NCBI GenBank assembly: GCA_964019335.1
Contig: OZ025740.1
Location: forward strand, 186,001 to 250,000
DNA from: Diplonema japonicum
Taxonomy: Eukaryota; Euglenozoa; Diplonemea; Diplonemida; Diplonemidae
Reading direction: 5' to 3'
DNA length: 64,000 bases
Positions 61,403 to 64,000 of this stretch are shown in pieces. The notes below the pieces were generated by a model that was not told where the DNA came from, made no database searches, and worked only from the letters and a program-made list of their open reading frames with translations. The number at the start of each line of letters is the position of its first letter. The stretch's first letter is position 1. The position numbers and the translations under genes are program-made.

Positions 61403-62086
61403 GTTAACCCTAGATACCGAACAGGCCAGGGTATACTGCTCCCAGACCGACCCCTCCGGATAGTAACCGATGTTCTTTTTCTTATCGTCACGCTTATCGA
61501 ATCCCACGAGGTCCCCATCTCAATACTGTGGGAGGACGCATTGCCCCTTGCATTCACCGCGCCTTTAAAGTCAGTCTACACTGTTGTTCATTCGCTCTTC
61601 ATCCTTCTGTCGTCTAGAACGGCCGCCCTCAATGGGTACCAGCTGATTGACGCTGATCTCAGAACTGTGAGGAAGGCTTATTTGTCGGGGTGGTTTTGGT
61701 TTGACATTCTGTCTTCTCTTCCGTACGATCTCATGTTTGTTGAAACGCGGTTGGGGCCGTTCTTCGCACTGCCGAGAATGTGCCATGCGATTCGAGTGAA
61801 GAGTCTTTTCAAGACAGCCAATCCGTTAAAAGCACGATCGTCATGGGTATCAACAGTACTCGCAGTTTTCTGGGCGCTGTGGACGCTGAACATCATCAGC
61901 GTCCTCTTCCTTGTAGTTGAAGAAAAATATTCGACCGACCTGTCAGGTGGGTCCAGAAATCCGGACAATTTTTCTATGCTTCACATAGATACGTACTTGG
62001 AAGGGTACTACTGGGCAGCGATAACTATTTCTTCTGTCAGAGAGTCACAGAGACAATTATGTGGTGCACAACAGCTCCATCAGAAA
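61403..62086 (+). pseudogene. Cyclic-nucleotide-gated/EAG-type K+ channel fragment
   Basis: The frame is open from before 61403, without a clear ATG. It shows S1-S2-like hydrophobic segments (VTDVLFLIVTLI, VYTVVHSLFILL), an S3 signature AYLSGWFWFDILSSLPYDL, an S4 region poor in basic residues (RMCHAIRVKSLFK), S5 (WVSTVLAVFWALWTLNIISV) and the pore helix YLEGYYWAAITISSV. The selectivity filter (GYGD type), S6 and any cyclic-nucleotide-binding domain are missing; the frame ends in low-complexity sequence. Either an unrecognised intron follows the pore helix or this is a truncated pseudogene. It is divergent to the cyclase array. Confidence 0.6.
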
Positions 62087-62651
62087 AAAAAAGGGGGGAT
62101 GTGTAAAGATTTAACCCATAAGAAAAGAAAAATGAATATTTTCTGATGCTCTGTTTTTTTTGTTTTCTTGTTTTTTTTTTTTTTTTTGTTCCCACTATAT
62201 TTGTCCCTATGGCAACTTCGGTACGGTACGGCCACAGGGGGAAGAAAAAAAAGGGGGGGGTGGAAGGGGGGTGGAAATATTTTCGAATCGAATTCACAGC
62301 GCAGCTGTACCGCGAGCATCGTGAGATGCCACGGGGGGCTCTGCTTCATTTTTTTTTTTCTTCTTCTTTTCTTTCTCATTCTTTCATTTTCCGTGTTTTG
62401 TTAAATCGCCAGCGATGTACTGGGACATCTTGAAGAAGGTTCATAAAAAAAAGAAGAAAAAAAACTATTCTTTAAAGGTATGCGGTTTTGCGCTCCACCG
62501 GCCGAGCTGCGCTTAGTCCCCGTTGTCCCCGTTCTGGGGGCTCTGCCGGGTTCCTACTGCGGTGGTCAAACTGCGGGGCAGTCTTGTCGGGGTCTGCGAT
62601 AGGTACCTGTCCCGCAAGCCTTCGACTACTCACAGAAAAAAAGAAGAAATA
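62087..62651. other. Spacer
   Basis: T and A runs and two G-rich patches (62256-62275). A GC-richer stretch (62490-62630) has no convincing frame. It lies between convergent ends of the channel fragment and the surface-protein gene. Confidence 0.45.
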
Positions 62652-64000
62652 TTACAGGTTCACTGTTGTGTACCCTTGACGTTCAAACAACAACAGCGAA
62701 ACTGAGCTCCTGGCAGTTCCCTCAGACGTCAGCGTAACGAGGCCGTAGTCGATCGCGTCACCGGAAACAACCGCGGCGTCGAACTGAGAGAAGATATTTT
62801 CCTGTACCTTCCGCCTGGCGCCTGTGAAAAAAACGTAAGCCTCCGTCAGAATATCTAAAAAGAACTTCAGAGCCACGCAACTAAGCACGATGAGAAACAC
62901 CACACTGGCCGCTCTAAACGGCCAGAAAAGCAAGTCTTCAGAGTAATAACCTGCTGCAGTGAGTACCGCTCCAACACTAGACAGACCCAGGCAGAAACCA
63001 TCAGCGCTGGTGTCCCTCTGCCTAGCATGCGGCCTGAGGTAAAGCTCCAACAAGAACAGAACAAAAAAGACCAATGCAGAGAATAACCGCACGTGCCCAC
63101 ATCCCACCCACGACGAAACCTCCACCGCAGTGAGCCCCGCAAGGGTAAAGCTGCCCAGACATTCTATCACAGAAAACCATGCCAGATCCTGCCTGTACGT
63201 CCTCACCACCGAGGCGTATCGATTGGCCCAATGGGTGTCTCTATGCAACGATGCCCACTCCCCAGCTCCTATGAACGGGACCCACAATGGTCTCCTGTTC
63301 GTATCTACGGCATAGACAGCCTTTGTCGGTACATTAGCCCTTACGTCTATAAAGACCTTTAGAGGTACCGCTAAGCATAGGAGAAGGGCAGAGGTTCCCA
63401 AGGCGAGTTCCCACATGGACGGGGGATGCATCAGCAACCTCATTCCTCCTAATGCCGTGCCCTGGTAGAACATGTTGAAGATTAGAAGCGGTGCTGACGG
63501 GAACCGCATCGCACCCTGCGCATCGAGGCCTTCAAAGACCTTTGGTAGAAGGCGTGCGCCTCCATATGCGGCTGTCTGCACTAAGAGGAAGCAGGAAACG
63601 CCGAAGCTTACGGTGAGCACGAGGTTCCCCACCACCATCCCTGTGTACTCACTCCCGCCCACACGCAGCCTTGTCGGGTGTAGCATCCAGGGGAGGTCGT
63701 CCTCTTCTCCGTAGATTGTGCACTTCGCGCTCGCCAGCATCAGCATTGTCACCCCCCCAGCCCCTCCTCCCGCTGCCAGCCCGATAACAGCCACCGACCC
63801 CATCCTGTCAAGAACCTCCCTGTTCTGCAGCACTTCGGGAGCCGACGTACGCGGGACCTGAGTGCTTGACATCCGCAAAGGCACCTCCGTGGTCATGGGA
63901 ACAGGGCCAGGCGTGCTTGGCACAGAGGTCGTCCCAGCCGTTGTGGCGTCGTCGGGGTTTGCGAAATGGGCGGGGCAGGTGCAAGCGTGCCTGGAGCAGG
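62652..64000 (-). CDS. Multi-pass surface protein, paralogue of the 16.8-kb gene, 5' end outside window
   Basis: The frame is open to the right edge (449 codons visible, no start seen). From the edge inward there is a short Cys-containing piece (CSRHACTCPAH), a Thr/Pro/Ala-rich stalk (TTAGTTSVPSTPGPVPMTTE…), then WMLHPTRLRVGG and about seven hydrophobic segments. These include LLIFNMFYQGTALGGMRLLM, RQDLAWFSVIECLGSFTLAG and VVFLIVLSCVALKFFLDIL. The order and several motifs match the membrane half of the protein at 16757-19834 (QDLAWF, HP.R). The tail ends …LFERQGYTTVNL. Probably a cell-surface receptor or adhesin-like protein; the ligand and function are unknown. Confidence 0.78.
   Translation of the reverse strand, partial: CSRHACTCPAHFANPDDATTAGTTSVPSTPGPVPMTTEVPLRMSSTQVPRTSAPEVLQNREVLDRMGSVAVIGLAAGGGAGGVTMLMLASAKCTIYGEEDDLPWMLHPTRLRVGGSEYTGMVVGNLVLTVSFGVSCFLLVQTAAYGGARLLPKVFEGLDAQGAMRFPSAPLLIFNMFYQGTALGGMRLLMHPPSMWELALGTSALLLCLAVPLKVFIDVRANVPTKAVYAVDTNRRPLWVPFIGAGEWASLHRDTHWANRYASVVRTYRQDLAWFSVIECLGSFTLAGLTAVEVSSWVGCGHVRLFSALVFFVLFLLELYLRPHARQRDTSADGFCLGLSSVGAVLTAAGYYSEDLLFWPFRAASVVFLIVLSCVALKFFLDILTEAYVFFTGARRKVQENIFSQFDAAVVSGDAIDYGLVTLTSEGTARSSVSLLLFERQGYTTVNL

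Noticed and set aside
1-64000. CRISPR arrays, bacterial operons or rRNA/tRNA genes
   Set aside because: No regularly spaced direct repeats with unique spacers, no ribosome-binding-site pattern, and no rRNA or tRNA-like sequence was seen.

Overview
This window is nuclear DNA of a microbial eukaryote, not a prokaryote. It has GT-AG introns (6802-6835, 47021-47067), F-box, PPR, MCUR1-like, CCCH-finger and kinase-fold proteins, LINE, hAT and piggyBac remnants, and hundreds of long homopolymer tracts. Every gene that looks like a host gene is on the minus strand. Only transposon genes, one broken ion-channel fragment and one weak ORF are on plus. The strand-polarised, intron-poor layout and the trypanosomatid-like class III cyclase motifs point to Euglenozoa, perhaps a diplonemid. 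That assignment is inference; no rRNA or spliced-leader gene is present to fix it.

Region 1-24.7 kb holds single-copy host genes separated by A/T-tract-rich spacers. They are a secreted PAN/FN3-like protein cut by the left edge (1-1698), an F-box/LRR protein (2097-3464), a PPR protein (3717-4886), a spliced MCUR1/CCDC90-type mitochondrial membrane protein (6111-6981), a small pseudokinase (7196-7942), a pseudokinase fused to a response-regulator receiver domain (12064-13521), a coiled-coil protein (13660-14151), a large Cys-rich multi-pass surface protein (16757-19834) and an NTF2-like/CCCH protein (23727-24629). Many start codons lie at, or within about 12 nt of, a run of 15-37 A residues on the coding strand.

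Region 24.7-33.6 kb is a repeat graveyard: TTAA-flanked elements, LINE 3' fragments, MITEs, hAT-derived short elements and homopolymers of up to about 55 nt. A second NTF2/CCCH paralogue follows (33639-34511).

Region 34.6-60.8 kb carries a family of class III nucleotide cyclases: one 3' fragment and five full-length paralogues (35350-37539, 49011-51212, 54178-56286, 56434-58563, 58674-60782). Each has six predicted membrane segments, a cyclase domain with a complete catalytic set, and a second degenerate cyclase-like domain. The array is interrupted by a second F-box protein, a piggyBac relic (39328-41137), a 1.5 kb TTAA element, a 3.07 kb element with ~240-bp terminal inverted repeats and unfamiliar proteins (43325-46392), an abutting hAT transposon (46391-48837) and a degenerate LINE (51340-53935). 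The cyclases share near-identical catalytic segments but have divergent membrane domains.

Region 61-64 kb has a broken cyclic-nucleotide/EAG-type channel fragment on plus (61403-62086), and then the 3' half of a paralogue of the Cys-rich multi-pass surface protein, cut by the right edge. If the array is expressed, it would make cAMP at a membrane. The surface proteins, pseudokinases and the receiver-domain fusion suggest a locus rich in sensing and signalling genes, but nothing in the sequence links them in one pathway.
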